Of a DNA stretch of 64,000 bases, positions 46,245-57,240 are shown one piece after another. Both the position numbers and the translations under genes were made by a program. Origin of the DNA: Chalara sp. BL73 (Eukaryota > Ascomycota > Leotiomycetes > Helotiales); assembly GCA_918026815.1 (NCBI GenBank), contig CAKJVC010000191.1, positions 496,001 through 560,000 on the forward strand, in the 5' to 3' direction. The notes under the pieces were generated by a model. It ran no database searches, was not told the DNA's origin, and saw nothing but the letters and a program-made list of their open reading frames with translations. Within the stretch, counting starts at the first letter, position 1. Every line of letters begins with the position of its first letter.

Positions 46245-46535
46245 AAAAGAGACTATATACATAGTAAGCTCCTCGAAAAATCTTAGCACGCGCAGCGCGT
46301 GCCAGTTATGCCTGGCAAGCTTGTTAAGTAGTTGCTGTAACAGTTGCTAAAACTTTCAAGAATTATGTAAGGCAAAATCTGTCACCGCTTTCTTGATCCA
46401 GCTGACCGCTTCCCTGATTAGTCAGTAATCAAATTAATCAAAGTAATCAATGATTACACTGATTTGATTTGATTTGATTTGGATTACTAGGCTCAGTAAT
46501 CAAGTAATCAAATCATTTCTCACACTAGTCTTATG

Positions 46536-47203
46536 TCAGGGTCAATATTCATAGCCTGGATCACGTATTAAACGAAGGATTGTATAACAGGCCGGAAAGA
46601 GTACGGAATCTAGTTGGGCTATAATCTCTGATAATACAAGAGATACATCTCTATAAAAGAGGAGTTCTCTTGATAATTAGGACAAGTAGAGACTAGTTGG
46701 TATTCTAAATCAGCAAAAGCAGTAGTAATATTACGATATATTTAGCCATAAATTCGAATACTATGCACCACGCAATATGTGATTTCAAATAGCCATACGT
46801 ATCACGGCAACATCTGCAATTTTATATTATATCATAATATACTATAGTATACTATAATATTGACCCTAAATGAAACTATTCCCAATTAGTAATACGTAAT
46901 AGACTATTTCGAGATCTCATTTAGACTTGCTCTACTAATACTGTAACGACAGCAATAAAAATAGGTTTTACCGCTGCGCCAACGAGCCAAAAAGGCACTA
47001 GAGTTGACCGAAATGTTAATTCCCTATTCCGTTATATATAGGTTACGTGTACCGTGAAGTAATGACAAAGAGCAGAAAATCATCAGTAGTTTAGGTACAT
47101 TTTAGCCGCAGAGCCGCATTCCAGCCTTGACATAATATCATAGTATATTGCTAGTATGATATAAGATCAAAATTTCATATTAACACTAGTGCTCTACGAG
47201 ATA
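46536..47203. other. AT-rich intergenic region right of the transposon nest
   Basis: This is a short-ORF-only, AT-rich stretch with TATA-like palindromes (46840-46860). Nothing codes with confidence. Confidence 0.4.
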
Positions 47204-47300
47204 TCTCATATTAATACTAGTGTAGTATCAAAAAGTCGATCTCATATGACTTGAGGCTCGATATCACTAAATATCACCATACTAGTGCTTTCACTGTTCT
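47204..47300. repeat. Dispersed repeat, copy 1 (with 57143-57240)
   Basis: About 97 bp beginning TCTCATATTAATACTAG matches 57143-57240 in the same orientation, and most differences are transitions. It ends where the kinase remnant begins, so it may be the edge of an old mobile element. Confidence 0.65.
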
Positions 47301-47636
47301 AAATCGCATAAGGGCGCCGATTCTTTCCACAGGATGGCACCTGCTTCGTACGCTTTAGTCGCCATATAGAGGCAAGGATCGTAAACGCTCTGAAGAGTGT
47401 CTCCCTCGCGCGAAAGACCAGCGTCTGACCTTGACCAAGATAGTATCGGGGCAGCGATACAGGATCAGAATATTGTTCGACTTAGCGTCCCTATGCACGA
47501 TTGGTGGATCTAGCGTGTATAGATAATCGGCATCCAACGTCTGTATAAGAATCTGCTCGCATTCGTAGTTGGAGAAGTAATGGCCAGCCTCGAGGCGAAG
47601 AACGATTTGTGTCAGCACCATTGCCACATGCGGCAC
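47297..47636 (-). pseudogene. Protein kinase remnant
   Basis: The frame contains the kinase catalytic-loop motif IVHRDAKSNNIL (HRDxKxxN) after a typical helix-E sequence (YLYTLDPP). Shortly downstream it goes out of register, and the activation-segment-like continuation appears in another frame. The N-lobe, the DFG motif and the end of the C-lobe are missing. It is a truncated, frameshifted Ser/Thr kinase fragment next to a dispersed repeat. Confidence 0.6.
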
Positions 47637-48221
47637 CTAACCTATATTAGGCTTAGCTCCAAACGATTGCCGCTAAATCAATGCCTCGCTTTCTGCTAAA
47701 GCTCTGAGCGTCTCAAACCTTTGTCCGCGCCTCCAGACTCGTATGAGGCCGCCTATGTCGCCGCGGAGGCACACACTCGTCTAGTTGATTACTCGTTTGA
47801 TAATTTGAAGTAAAAGGAAGGAGTCCCAGGGGGTAAAGGTACTAAGAGTGTCAGCGTGAAGGCGACAAGCAGGCTCCAGTTACCGATATTAACCGGCCCC
47901 AAAGCGTTTCGATCAAAGAAAAAGAGCGATTGGATAGCACTCAGGCATCCACTCACCGCGATTAAGCTTCATCGCATGATATAAGGTTATAGCAGATAAC
48001 TTAGTTAAATGAACTTTAGTCCATTTCGAATCGCGTTGATAGACCACCCCACCCAGCTTAGTTAGATTGGAGTTAGGCATCTAAGGAAACATCTCCGTAA
48101 AAAATCAATCGGCTAAACATACGGAGGATTTCCGTGCAAGCTGCTAGCCTCTAAGTTGGCCGCCTGAGTTTCGAACCTCTGCGATACATATACATATCAT
48201 GAGAAACCGTATTCTGAAAAC
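47637..48221. other. Intergenic region upstream of HET gene 1
   Basis: Promoter-side sequence of the first HET gene. No gene or RNA recognised. Confidence 0.4.
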
Positions 48222-50236
48222 ATGCCAGCTCTAGATCCCCACTCTTGTTCGTATTGCCAAGAGTGCTTCTTGATATATGACGACAGCAAAGAATCACACA
48301 AGTTTCATTCGAATTGGAGAATCTGGGATCCTCAAAGTAATTTACTGACAGTCAAAGCGATGCAAAAGCTAGCCGCGACTGGCTGTGAGTTTGGACGATA
48401 CATAGTCGCCAAGCTTGATATTGACAATAATCCACACATAGACGAGCAATCACCCATAGTGAGATACCCACCATACGAGCACCAGTATGATTCTCTGATA
48501 TTTGGTGTTCCTGGTGAGAAGCCTTCATGGATTGAGCTGTCTCTTGTGGCAACTGAAGGTAGGACCCACAAACCCTTATACAAGAACGATCATTGAGATC
48601 ATCTGCAGGTAGTCCAGCGGCCACCGAGATTTCTAACTGCACACCAAATCTCGAGCCGGGATCTAAAAAGTCATTACATGAGGCAAGAAAGTGGCTGGGC
48701 AACTGTCTAAACAGACATATTTCTTGTTCAAAGCCTCAAGAGGACTTTATGCCCACTAGAGTCTTGGAGATATGTAATATCGAGAGTGGAATCGTGGTTC
48801 GACAAGGGCTTGATCATGCACCCTATGCATGCTTATCCTATTGCTGGGGCGGCTGCCAAACATTGGTATTGGGGAAAAGATTGATAGAAAGTGGCAATCT
48901 ATTTATATCATTCTGGGATCTACCGCAAACTTTCAAGGATGCCATCCAAGTTGCTTGCCACTTAGGCCTCAAATATCTGTGGATAGACTCACTTTGTATC
49001 ATTCAAGATGACAATGAGGATGTCGCCCATGAGATCAGCCAGATGGCTGATATTTATGAAAACTCCTATGTTACTATTTTGGCTAGCAGAGCTCAGAGTG
49101 TTGATGCGGGTTTCCTCCAATCACGCTATCCTTTCGGGCCATGTATGACCAATTTTGGCTTTCAGCTTCCATATCGCCACCAGGACGGCACCGCAGACTC
49201 AGTCATTGCTATTGAAGCTGAAGTTTCGGCCGATTATGCCAACCCGCTGAATTTGCGAGCTTGGGCGTTTCAAGAATTTGTGTTGTCCCCTCGGATTTTG
49301 AGCTACGGTCACCTGGGAACGACCTGGCTCTGTCAAACGGACAGAGCTCTTACAGATGGTTACCAATGTGCACTGAATGCAACATGGTCTAGGTCCCAGC
49401 TCAACAAAATCAACATCGGCGTCGGCAGCTCTGCAATGGGTGTTCGAAAAATAATTTCAAGAAATGATGGGAAGTTGGCTTACAATCTCTGGAACACACT
49501 TGTTCAAGTCTTTCTTACGAGTGACCTTTCATTCCCAAAGGACAGGCTTCCAGCGCTTTCAGGGATTGCACAGCGATTTGGGGCGTATTTAAATGACGAA
49601 TACATAGCAGGAGGCTGGAGGAGGGGCTTTTGGAGTAGCCTTGTGTGGCACCACAAAGATCATGGACCCTTTAGGCGGCAGCCAGAGTACTTTGCTCCTT
49701 CATGGTCATGGGCATCAATACCACATGGCAAGGTTGGCTTCGTTTCAACCAACAATTCTCATGCTGATGAAAGTTTCGAACTCATTGACTATGATGTGGG
49801 ACTGGATGATCCTCTCAACAGATATGGATCTGTTATTTCCGGCTCCATAATTGTTCATGGCCGAGTGCTCCCGTCTCGTTATATGAAATCTTCTATAGAG
49901 ACTTTCAGTATTGATGCTCTGGAGTCCAAAGATGTCAAACTTACAGGTTGTTGGATGGCCATTGACCTTGAGTTGAGGCGTGAATCTATTGGCGTGGAAC
50001 TCAGCCTATTATTTCTCTGTATATCCTGGGACTACAAAAGAAACAAAATGTACGGCTTGTGCCTCGAGCAGCAGAATGACGGAACACATGTAAGACTTGG
50101 ATTGGGTCATTTCTATCTTGTAAAGAAGTCAATCGGACAGAATATTGTGCAAAATGATGCATTTGCAACACATTTAGCAAGCATCTTCTCAATGTGGCGA
50201 GCCAACCTTCCTTTAGCTAGAATAATTATTCATTGA
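48222..50236 (+). CDS. HET-domain protein 1 (heterokaryon-incompatibility type)
   Basis: Two exons (48222-48558 and 48609-50236, intron 50 bp) encode 654 residues. The HET domain starts near residue 185 with YACLSYCWGG. It continues with YLWIDSLCIIQDDNEDVAHEIS, MADIYENSYVTILAS and the late AWAFQEFVLSPRIL. These are the three conserved HET blocks. The N-terminus has a CSYCQECF motif and a region common to HET proteins. HET proteins can trigger cell death on contact between incompatible strains; most of the large family has no known partner. Downstream, a second HET gene lies 2 kb away on the other strand, with decayed hydrolase genes between. Confidence 0.88.
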
Positions 50237-51094
50237 GAGCTTTTGTGAATATCGTAGCCAAACCTACGTTTTATTAACATAATTAGCCCGCTGTCGTTCT
50301 TTCAAATCTAAGACCATAGTATCATAACTCAAGTGGTGCGTCCACTAACAAGCATTGTAAGTATCAAGCTTGTGTCCATATCTTCTTTTCTGTACAGCAG
50401 GGAGATCAAACACCTATCGAACGTGCGGTTCTTATATCCTAGAACAAGTCAGTATACTCCAAAATTCCCGTTGAGGAGGCGCCTAGGTAGTATCACCTTG
50501 ACCCTGATACGTATCGTATCCGATAAAGCTGTAATATCCGCACGGGCCGCATCGGCGAAGACACGAGGGCCAACTCGGAGTGCATATATGTGTGTGTGTT
50601 TTCCAGAGGATTGAAAGAAACCTCTTTATATTTTCATGCCCTTAGTACTAGACCTATAAAAAAGTACGGCCCCTCCCGATACATTTCCTAATCCGCCTCT
50701 GCTGAGCCGTGATTTGTTGCGTCGCTACACATTGCGGCAACCTAACTGTAACGGTGGGTTCTATTCCTTCCAGAGGGATAGAGTAGCTATTACAGTTAGC
50801 TACGAGTAGTAAGCATGTTACGTAGTATTAACTATTTAATTTTGAACGATATGATATTAAAAAAGTAAAGAGGCAAACTTGTTTCAATAACGACCTGTTA
50901 TTGACTCGTGTTATTATGCCCGGCTAACTGTAAGTTGGCATGTCGGATTTCGAGTTCTTTTTGGCTACCAGGTTAGGTTGGCTGCCAAACTAGCGCCTGA
51001 ATATTAAAGACTGGCTTTAAGCCAAGCTACTGCAAACTCTAATGCTGCCAATCGTTTGATGACCTGAGAAACTTGTGGGCAGTTGTTCAAATTA
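50237..51094. other. Intergenic region with a small inverted repeat
   Basis: CTAACTGTAA (50742-50751) and its exact complement TTACAGTTAG (50790-50799) flank 38 bp. A further direct CTAACTGTAA lies at 50924-50933. Otherwise only random short ORFs are present. It may be a fragment of a decayed repeat. Confidence 0.4.
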
Positions 51095-51403
51095 TATGTG
51101 TTAACAGATTACAATTTCCACAATATCGGATGCCATCTTCCTTCCTTTGTACTCTAGGACAGATTGCGGCTTGTCGGTACCACCATAGCCCAAGAGATCG
51201 GGGGCCAGAACTTCTCAGCCTTTCGAAGAAAAACTTAAGATTTGATGACGCCAATCATACCCTCCGGACGGAAACCCATAAAGGAAGAGTATAGTGGGTC
51301 TGGACAAAGTAGATGTGATATAAACGTATACGTATGAGACTCCACTTGAAACAGTCAATTTCTTGTAATTTTTAGTGAAGGCCATCGCCGTTGAGCCCGT
51401 CAT
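51095..51403 (-). pseudogene. Epoxide-hydrolase-like pseudogene (N-terminal fragment)
   Basis: The reading from 51403 includes KKLTVSSGVSYVYV, the LYGFPSGGYDWRHQ block and, after an in-frame TGA, APDLLGYGGTDKP. This matches the start of the hydrolase at 22541. The oxyanion-hole His of HGxP reads Tyr (a C-to-T type change), there is an internal stop, and similarity ends before the catalytic Asp. It is a dead relative, probably RIP-damaged. Confidence 0.7.
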
Positions 51404-51478
51404 TGTGGTTGAATATTTGATATATGTATTAACTAAAAACTGAAGTCAAGGGTTAGGCTCTGAAACAGCTTTACTTAA

Positions 51479-51990
51479 TCATTCGTGATGCTTATATTGA
51501 ATACATGAGTCACTCGGGCTCCAAACTCCAAACAACGTCGTCATTTCCAAAAATGAATTGGAGCCAGATATAAGACGCCAGTCATGGCTTGTGTCAATTC
51601 TTTGGCTACATCTTAGGATATCAAAAACTCCACGACTAAGCACCCCCAGGCCGTGGGCTACGAATATGGCTGGGCGCCGGCTTTGTATTATTATATGAAC
51701 TCTGTGCTGCAAATCATAGAAGTAAGAGCCTGAAAACTAGCCTCGCTCCGTTTTTGAATCAACCGCTTCACATATTCACTCGCTACCGAGGGAAAGCCGA
51801 TACCCGTTTGCAATACATGAAAACCTCCCACGCACATTTTCGTATGTGGGAAGTGTTTCGGCAAGTACTCCGCGACCCATGCATACGAGATGAAACTAGG
51901 TTTCTGCCGGGACATGCTCTAGTGTCTTGCCACTTGGCCTTGCGCCGGCCATTGATACTCCTCGCAATTAAAGCACGAAAGTTTAGTTTA
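51479..51990 (-). pseudogene. Lipase/serine-esterase-like remnant, frame-broken
   Basis: Two overlapping frames read like the esterase domain often found at the N-terminus of fungal NACHT or ankyrin proteins. One frame has AWVAEYLPKHFPHTKMCVGGF and the other has RRPAIFVAHGLGVL, where GHSLGG is usual. The nucleophile Ser is absent and the frames do not join. The assignment rests on these two short blocks only. Confidence 0.35.
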
Positions 51991-52311
51991 CCGACACGTA
52001 AACGAAATTTAAGAAAATCTTATACTAATCTGCCTCGAAAATATCCCCCCCGTCTGTTTTTATTATTTTTGACCTTAAAGTTAAAACAATTCATATGCTG
52101 CTTATATCATAGGTAAGCGAGTAAACACGCAAGGATTTAATGTTGGCTATAAAACAGGATTTAGCTGTAGAAACGAGGAATTATAGTAAGTTTTTATTTC
52201 AGTTTACTTAAATGTATTATAGCAAAGAAAAAAAGAAGAGAATACAACTTAAAAATATCTTAAAAGGAGGAAAATATATAAAAATACAAAAATTTAAAGT
52301 ATTAAAGGGAG
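51991..52311. other. AT-rich gap
   Basis: This is a low-complexity, A/T-rich 3' flank of HET gene 2. Nothing was recognised. Confidence 0.4.
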
Positions 52312-54478
52312 CTATAGGAAATAAATCAGGCGAGCGAGGTTCGGCTCAGCTTGGACCCACGACTCGATAGAACCTGCACCGCGGATTAGACCGACCCTCG
52401 CGAAGCAATTGTCTGGAGATGGTTTCTCAGTAACTCGAAGCTCTGCCGCCCCCATGTTGCTAAGCTGGATTAAGTCTCTATCCTCTTCCCTGTTCATCTG
52501 CCTTGCTAGGATGCAGACGGCCTGCAAGGGGACGATAGACATGCCCTGGCCTACCCACCTCCCCACCAGGATGAAGGCATAAGATAGATCAGATATCAAC
52601 GCTGAATCAGCAACGCCAGTGGTGGCTTGATAGCCTCCCAAGTCCTGATTTTCTCCATTCACCTCACCACCTTGACCTTGGAGTAGTGGAAACTCCTCCG
52701 GGACATCGATGCTAACCTTGAGGTGCGAAGGGTAAAAATCAGGAATGATCTGTTGCCCTTGTCTTGGAATCCATTCCCTCCTCTGCCGGTTGAACACGAC
52801 CGGGAGGACCAGGGCCACGAGCTGTAACGTGGCTGTCTGGACGGTACCGAACGGGTGGCTTCCGGTGTGATGTGCCCAGTGCCCGACTTTGGGAATAAGC
52901 GGCAGCACAGAGTCCGAACCTATTAACGGGTGTGTGCGGTCTTCCCCTCTCGGTCGCCGGGGGTAGTAGCTTATTGCTCCCGTAATGGAGGCCCACGACC
53001 ACGTCGGGGCGTACCGATGGCCGAGCCTGGTGGACTGGACAGAACCGCCTGTCTCCGCCGAAGTGTCCCGGTACCAGAGGAGCTGATATGGCGCATCTTC
53101 CATCCATATGCCTGCGAGGTAGGTGATGCTACCGCCAGCTTGCGTTTCGGTCCAATCTGCGAGACCGAAGAGGGCTGGCAGTCGATCCTTCGGTTGCGTG
53201 AGGTTTCGACGTGTAAAGTCCATCACCAACCCCGACCATTGGAGAAGAATCCTGTTGCCGAGCTCTTTTCTATCCGAGACTGGGACTCCGAGGCCGGCCC
53301 GGAACAGGTTTGGTCTCGGAATCGTGGGTCGGGTGCGGCATTCGCATCGCGTGAATGTTGAGCATGTCCAGGATAGCTCTTCCTTAGAGAAATGAATCAT
53401 CCGGGGCGATAGTAAATCCTCCTGGAGTACCCATCCCCTGGAATGAAGTTTATACTCCTCAATTGGCATAGCTGAGTGAACATGATGCCTGAGGTCGAAA
53501 GGATTCCCATTTCGGTATCTGGCGAAAATCGTCTGGTCGCCCCTATCTCCTCTTCCGCCGTTAGAGCCTATAGAAATTTCATACAACGCTTGTCTTGCCT
53601 CCTTATGACAGGAGTCCACGAAAAGTCCGCCAGAAGAATCTAATGCAGAGACTGCCGAGAGAGTAACGGTCGCGTTGTTATATATACGGCCCATCTTGGC
53701 CGCCTCACGCTCCCAATCCTCTTTGGAGTCTTGGATGATGCAAAGTGAGTCGATCCATACGAAGGGTATATGCAGGCGATGCCCTGTGATGATAGCTTCC
53801 TGGAAGGTTTTTGATGCGGCGTCAAAGCTGAGATGGCGTTTCCGTTCCTCGAGAGTGGCCTGGGTGGTGATTATGGGATGGCTGCCTCCCCAGCAGTGTG
53901 AGAGGGCTGCGTACTCGCCTCGCTCTCCGGGACGAGGCTCGTAAAGCCGAACTTCATCAATAGAGTTTCCAACTCTGATGACCCTAGTCGGTAAGACAGG
54001 CACCCCTGACCTCTTGCATTTTTCGTGCGATGATAGGCAATCGTGAAGCCATCTTCTAGCGAGGGTCATACACTCCTCGCTGGCAACGTCGAGTGAGACG
54101 TGGCGAACTTGTCCGATAGAGGATATTGATTCTAAAGATATTGAATATGAGCACAGTAACCCTTGATATTCCCTAGGTTCGGGATAGTCAATATCTCGGA
54201 GTCGCGGAATTAAACATACCTGAACATGGTAGTGTGTAAAACTCTACCGCCCCAATGATGCCCTGTTCCTTGGCCGAAAGAACCGCGAAGACGGATAAGT
54301 CAACCACCAGTTCCATCGAGTCCCACGACATAACATGGTTAGAGAAGTGCAAAATCCCGTCTTCAAGAAGGCGGCAGGTTGGGCATCCCCGGCCCGCGCT
54401 TTCTGAGAGGAGAACCGAGGAGATGTTGGCACGGAGTCGAGGTCCGGTAAGATCATGGCACACATCGCAAGGCGACAT
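52312..54478 (-). CDS. HET-domain protein 2
   Basis: Two exons (54220-54478 and 52312-54131, intron 88 bp) encode 692 residues from the ATG at 54478. A short N-terminal part has CxxC pairs (SPCDVCHDL and GCPTCRLL), common in front of HET domains. The HET domain runs from YAALSHCWGG (about residue 160) through FVWIDSLCIIQDSKEDWEREA and MGRIYNNATVTLSA to RGWVLQEDLLSPRMI. A Trp-rich C-terminal region (YAPTWSWASI) is also typical. The gene is G/C-richer than HET gene 1 and intact. Its role is probably in non-self recognition, and its partner is unknown. Confidence 0.9.
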
Positions 54479-54945
54479 ACCTTGGGGGACTTGTATTTCG
54501 GTGTAGTGAGGTTACTACTGCGTTGCTGTCGAAGAATTGGTCATGTCTACATGCGTAGTGGTGTTTCGACAGCTGTTGTTGGGTTCCGCGCGTTAAACCT
54601 ACATCGGCGGAAGCCGTAAGTGCTTTTTCGGGGGGCTAATTATGACCAACTAAGTCAGAGGCGTGTTCGCGATTGGCTCCCAAACCATGGGCTATTGGCT
54701 TGGCTAGCAGAATGCGGTATTTTCTGGTTTAGCTCGGCGCAAGGTAACACATAGGCAGGTGCAGTACCTACGCAGGCCCAAACAAGACACATGGCTTTAG
54801 TTTTCCTCAGCATAACTCTCTAATCCACACTCTCCACTTTACGTCCATTACAATAGGCTTCTGCTTAATAGAGCCGCAAAAGAACCAAAAAAGGAATTAT
54901 TTCTTCTCTTCTTTCCCTCTGTATTTGTTTCCTGGGGTAAAAGAA
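54479..54945. promoter_or_regulatory. Divergent promoter region of HET gene 2 and the 54946 gene
   Basis: 467 bp lie between two opposing ATG codons. No motif was assigned. Confidence 0.4.
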
Positions 54946-55818
54946 ATGTTGTGCTGTGTGAGGAGCAGGCAGCCTCGTCAACAAAATCCACCCGACAATG
55001 TCAATTCGGATGGGTCGCGAGTTGAAACCAGGAGAGACTTGTTGCATGGGCTCTTTTTCGGCCGCCGTGGCATCGCCCCTCAGACCACGCGCACGCTCTC
55101 GACCTCGTGGAAAAAGAAAGACTGGTTCTCGTTGGCCTCTTCACCTTTGCAGTCATCTACCAGTAACGGCAGGGATCACGGTACGACGGCGACAGCAACA
55201 GCTAAGTGGACGATGGAAATATCGCCCAGCGACATGGCTGTGCTTCTGAATGGCTACCGCCCGCTGGAAATGGAGGATAGGTGGTTTATCTACGCCGACG
55301 GGCCGGACAGCAGCGACGGCCGCGTTATTATCAACTTTCATAGAGGCTGGACGGGGTTCAAGGTCGCAGAGCTCTACATTCTGATGAGCACTGATACTAG
55401 TCAGGAGTCGGGCTCGTGGTCGGGCCGGGCAACCGACCTCAAGTGGGTTACTATCACTCCTGCCACGGTTAATCTTGGAGAACACGACGTTCCAGCCCAG
55501 CAGCAGCAACAGCAGGGAGAGGAGCAAGAGCTGAGAGTAGAACAGGAGGTGGTGAATGATATGCCCTGTACTAGTCTGGACGAGGCCTACGCAAAGTACC
55601 TTGTTCTCCAAGCGTGCAATTGGGTACTCGACGTCCAGCTCGTTGATCAAATCGAACCCCCCAAGTCGCGGAAGGACGCGACGCTGGATTCGCCAGTCGG
55701 TAGTGCTCCGAACGAGAGGACTTTATTCCGTGGGACCAGGGTCAGCAAGGAGACTATGGAGGACTTGAGAAGGATAACGGAAACTTTAGGAAGTCATCCT
55801 CGAATTGATATAAACTAA
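54946..55818 (+). CDS. Uncharacterised protein, 290 residues
   Basis: A single open frame runs from the ATG at 54946; the frame extends upstream without another ATG. The N-terminal 80 residues are basic and Ser/Thr-rich. A compact central domain follows: EMEDRWFIYADGPDSSDGR, then FHRGWTGFKVAELYI. Next come a Gln/Glu-rich stretch and a C-terminal part with Cys and Trp (LQACNWVLDVQL). The central block looks conserved-domain-like, but I cannot name the family with confidence. G/C-rich third positions support real coding. It is divergent from HET gene 2. Confidence 0.65.
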   Translation: MLCCVRSRQPRQQNPPDNVNSDGSRVETRRDLLHGLFFGRRGIAPQTTRTLSTSWKKKDWFSLASSPLQSSTSNGRDHGTTATATAKWTMEISPSDMAVLLNGYRPLEMEDRWFIYADGPDSSDGRVIINFHRGWTGFKVAELYILMSTDTSQESGSWSGRATDLKWVTITPATVNLGEHDVPAQQQQQQGEEQELRVEQEVVNDMPCTSLDEAYAKYLVLQACNWVLDVQLVDQIEPPKSRKDATLDSPVGSAPNERTLFRGTRVSKETMEDLRRITETLGSHPRIDIN

Positions 55819-56115
55819 CTTTTAAAGTATAACACGATCGGGCATCTTAACTACTCATATTTATAACAGAGTTCTAGTATATTAACTGGTACCGATACAA
55901 GAATCATAATTTATAGGAGCCTATTATAGTAGCTCGGTTACTTTAGCATAAAGAGAAACGCTAAGTAAATAAGTTAAAGTCTAAATAAGTCAGTTACTTA
56001 GTAACTAGAATCTAAAACTAAAGAGAGAAGAAAAGAAAAGAGTGTGAAGTATAGACCGTTGATATATATTAGGCTCTGTCACGCGTTGTATAGCTTCTAA
56101 GTTAGTGCTATAAAA

Positions 56116-56490
56116 ATGACGGGAGTCCTGCCGATGCTATTATTTATTTTGGTAAGCGCACAGCCGGGTTCTTATAGGGGAATAGCCTGCAGGTTATTTA
56201 CGGGTGTTATTTTTGTCGCTGCCTGCTCTATGATGTCGAAGCACGAAAGGGTGGTGGATTGGCGACGCGAGAATTCGCTGGACGAAGATCGGCGATTCAG
56301 GTATAGCCAGAGGATTCTGTTAAGTTTGTATGCATTTGCAGCACTGCCACTAGTTATGGCGCTTATATTTGATAGCGTGGCGGCGAGGAAACCGGTGTGG
56401 GGGATTACTTGGGCAGATAAGCGCTTTTTTCTTGAAGAGAGAAGCAAGTTAGGGAACAAATTTCTATACAGTGAACAAGTAGACAGGTAA
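56116..56490 (+). CDS. Small hypothetical membrane protein, 124 residues
   Basis: The ATG at 56116 opens a frame with hydrophobic segments near residues 3-15, 25-38 and 68-88, separated by a charged loop. It could be a short membrane protein or a surviving exon of a larger broken gene. No family was recognised. The flanks are AT-rich and repeat-like. Confidence 0.35.
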   Translation: MTGVLPMLLFILVSAQPGSYRGIACRLFTGVIFVAACSMMSKHERVVDWRRENSLDEDRRFRYSQRILLSLYAFAALPLVMALIFDSVAARKPVWGITWADKRFFLEERSKLGNKFLYSEQVDR

Positions 56491-57142
56491 TCATAGAAGG
56501 GACCTTTATCTTAGTTCCTCAGCTATAAGATTCTGCTTTGGCCAATGGCTAATTTCACGGTATGCTCTCGCCCATCGTGCCTGCCCCCGTATCCCTTTGT
56601 CGGCCAGTCCTATCTCGGGAGCAGGTACGGTCGAGGCAAGCGGTGTTCAGGGCGAGGCGAATGATGTCCCTCAAACACCAAGGGACAAGTAGACACAGAG
56701 AGCTTAAACTACCGCCTGTCCACATACTGCGGAAGCTACTCATCTCTATGCCGGACCATGTTCCGTCGCGTACGTATTGAGTGCCGAGTACTGTCTGGGG
56801 ACTCGCTAAAGATCCACTGCAAAGGCTTGCCCACCTTCTCGTGTGCCAGTAAAACCACCTCCATCATGACTGCTTGACAGCTTACGCCCTGGTGATGCAA
56901 GAGTCTCGACATCAGCGACTTTTTCATCTTAAGGTTCAGTACATGTCGCATCTACGTGCAGCCTGTCTTCGCGCAAATCCCCACAGTCACTCCACTGAAC
57001 GATGGGTGGGATGATGATGTATGCCGGCTAAACCCAGTCAAGAGGAGCGACTAATGTTCTATCGGCTTGACCGTGAGATCAATATTCCCAGACTACCGTT
57101 GCTTTGAATGACTCTCGCAAGCTGCTGCAAGAGACTCCAATA
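56491..57142. other. Intergenic region, no gene supported
   Basis: Overlapping short ORFs on both strands (56555-56951) show no family features. Confidence 0.4.
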
Positions 57143-57240
57143 ATCTCATACTAATACTAGCGTAGTATTAAAAAGTCGATCTTACATGTCTCGAGACTCG
57201 ATATTACTAAGTACTACGATACTAACTCGTTCACTGCCCT
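57143..57240. repeat. Dispersed repeat, copy 2 (with 47204-47300)
   Basis: This is the same ~97-bp sequence as at 47204, same orientation, with mostly transition differences. It ends at the truncated edge of the amidase remnant. Confidence 0.65.

Larger units (their letters stand above)
32221..46527. mobile_element. hAT-like non-autonomous element (outermost of three nested transposons)
   Basis: The left end begins CAGTGTGACAAA (32221). The right end, read inward on the - strand, begins TAGTGTGAGAAA, matching 10 of 12 positions. The flanks are 8-bp direct repeats with one C/T difference: GTCTCATG (32213-32220) and GTCTTATG (46528-46535). An 8-bp duplication with CAGTG-type ends is typical of hAT transposons. 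Both ends carry many GTAATC/AATCAAA motifs, like hAT subterminal repeats. Once the nested insertions are removed, only about 470 bp of its own sequence remain and there is no transposase, so it is MITE-like. A perfect 7-bp hairpin (46286-46302) lies in the right half. Confidence 0.6.

Noticed and set aside
48140..48200. tRNA-like T-loop (GGTTCGAAA) on the - strand
   Set aside because: The flanking stem does not pair over five base pairs, and no acceptor, D or anticodon arm could be found.
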